DNA of 6,310 bases from an uncultured Clostridia bacterium (GTDB lineage Bacteria; Bacillota; Clostridia; Christensenellales; Borkfalkiaceae). The position numbers were made by a program, and so were the translations under genes. Positions 5,931 through 6,310 of this stretch are shown here, piece by piece. The stretch covers positions 1 through 6,310 of the forward strand of contig CALVPW010000132.1 in NCBI GenBank assembly GCA_944354085.1, given 5' to 3'. Position 1 is the first letter of the stretch, and each line of letters starts with the position of its first letter. The notes below the pieces were generated by a model, which saw nothing but the letters and a program-made list of their open reading frames with translations, was not told the origin of the DNA and searched no databases.

Positions 5931-5967
5931 AAAAACCAACTCTACTCAGAGTAGAGTTGCCTTTTTT
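5931..5967. terminator. Terminator-like hairpin with T-tracts on both strands
   Basis: CAACTCTACT (5937-5946) pairs perfectly with AGTAGAGTTG (5950-5959) around a CAG loop. On the plus strand CC and six T follow (5962-5967). On the minus strand the stem is followed by G and five T (5935-5931). The structure is a good intrinsic terminator either way, yet no gene runs into it from either side. A second copy of ACTCTACTC at 5918-5926 can pair with the same right arm (5949-5957). Confidence 0.75.
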
Positions 5968-6094
5968 ATGTATCCGTACGGTAGCAAAAGACAAATTTAT
6001 GTATCCAAACGGGAACAGAAGCCGACCGCCGCGTATCCAAACGGATACAATGGGCGCGATCCATGTATCCGGATCGGAACAAACGACTTTGCGT
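5968..6094. repeat. Four phased ~32-base dyad repeats upstream of sigK
   Basis: Copies start at 5968, 5999, 6031 and 6063, with periods 31, 32 and 32. Each opens with ATGTATCC (GCGTATCC in copy 3), followed by a mirrored half-site. Copy 3 is the perfect dyad GTATCC-AAAC-GGATAC (6033-6048); copy 1 is GTATCC-GTAC-GGTAGC (5970-5985), copy 2 is GTATCC-AAAC-GGGAAC (6001-6016), and copy 4 is GTATCC-GGAT-CGGAAC (6065-6080). A CA follows each dyad or overlaps its last base, and G and C recur at unit positions 23 and 25. The period is not a multiple of three, so this is not a coding repeat; three helical turns place all sites on one face of the DNA. Confidence 0.8.
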
Positions 6095-6155
6095 ACGAAA
6101 AAAAGGACGAGGACGGGCATTGCGCTGCATAGGATATACCGAACGGAGGTACGAT

Positions 6156-6310
6156 ATGATCGAAATGCTTTGCGCCATGCTGCTAAAGCTGTTCTTTTTT
6201 ACGGGGGCGGTGCGGGACGAGGGCTCCTATCCTCGTCCGCTCTCCAAAGAGGAGGAGGAAAAATATCTTACGCTCGCGCGCGGCGGGGATAAGCGTGCGC
6301 GCGATACGCT
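6156..6310 (+). CDS. sigK: Sporulation sigma factor SigK-like, 5' part (runs off window)
   Basis: The first 51 residues of a sigma-70-family protein. A hydrophobic N-terminus (MLCAMLLKLFFFTGAV, 4-19) leads into SYPRPLSKEEEEKYLTLARG (24-43) and GDKRARDT. This fits SigK (the B. subtilis counterpart has FPQPLSSSEEKKYLELMAKGDEHAR) better than SigE, which lacks the KYL segment and has a different spacing. SigK directs late mother-cell transcription for spore coat and cortex formation. The 24 residues before YPRPLS resemble the membrane-bound pro-sequence of B. subtilis pro-SigK (27 residues), which is removed by the intramembrane protease SpoIVFB; that processing is inferred here. GGAGGT (6145-6150) lies 5 bases before the ATG. 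The DNA-binding regions 2-4 are outside the window, so an interruption such as a skin element cannot be judged. Confidence 0.85.
   Translation, partial: MIEMLCAMLLKLFFFTGAVRDEGSYPRPLSKEEEEKYLTLARGGDKRARDT

Larger units (their letters stand above)
5834..6155. other. Divergent intergenic region, degV to sigK
   Basis: About 320 bases between the degV promoter and the sigK start, with no credible gene. From left to right it holds GC palindromes (GCGGCGCCGC at 5868-5877, GCGCATGCGC at 5908-5917) and a terminator-like hairpin with an extra copy of one arm. Four phased dyad repeats follow, then an A-run (6098-6104) and the sigK ribosome-binding site. No clear sigma-A promoter pointing at sigK was found. 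TACAAT (6046-6051) and CATAGGATA (6128-6136) are only partial -10-like matches. Confidence 0.75.

Noticed and set aside
5968..6094. CRISPR array
   Set aside because: The repeated part is short and degenerate, the unit is only 31-32 bases in total, and no cas gene is near.
5684..6292. Plus-strand open frame across the degV-sigK interval
   Set aside because: It overlaps the degV start and the sigK start in another frame, crosses a terminator hairpin, and the 31/32-base repeats shift frame, so they are not protein repeats.

Overview
The window looks like a chromosomal segment of a GC-rich, spore-forming member of the Clostridia. Three things point there: strong GGAGG ribosome-binding sites, TTTACA/TATAAT-type sigma-A promoters, and the start of a sigK-like sporulation sigma factor gene at the right edge. 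The exact order cannot be fixed from this sequence. Most of it is ordinary core genome, tightly packed, with very short intergenic regions and well-formed terminators. No insertion sequence, CRISPR array or prophage gene is visible.

Left part, plus strand (1-1502): the 3' part of truA (tRNA pseudouridine synthase A), overlapped by 19 bases by an unrecognised multi-pass membrane protein with a disordered Gly/Tyr/Ser-rich tail, then a strong terminator. Middle, plus strand (1534-3865): a near-consensus promoter with a small dyad in its spacer drives mnmE (tRNA U34-modification GTPase) and, 22 bases later, a LysR-type regulator. The pair ends in a 13-bp bidirectional hairpin shared with the convergent gene.

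Right-middle, minus strand, read from right to left (5833-3864): degV-family lipid-binding protein; then a tRNA-Leu(UAG) gene with its own promoter and terminator; then an alpha/beta hydrolase of cinnamoyl/feruloyl-esterase type. The hydrolase's consensus promoter sits so close to the ATG that the mRNA is predicted to be leaderless. Two tRNA-modification genes (truA, mnmE) and a tRNA gene lie within 5 kb, but they are in separate transcription units.

Right edge (5834-6155): about 320 bases without a gene between divergent degV and sigK. This is the most unusual part of the window. It holds a terminator-like hairpin with T-tracts on both sides and no obvious gene to terminate, plus an extra upstream copy of one stem arm. 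Four copies of a GTATCC-N4-GGATAC-like dyad follow, spaced 31, 32 and 32 bases apart (three helical turns), just upstream of sigK. This looks like a phased multi-site operator that could control a sporulation sigma factor; I know of no described counterpart.
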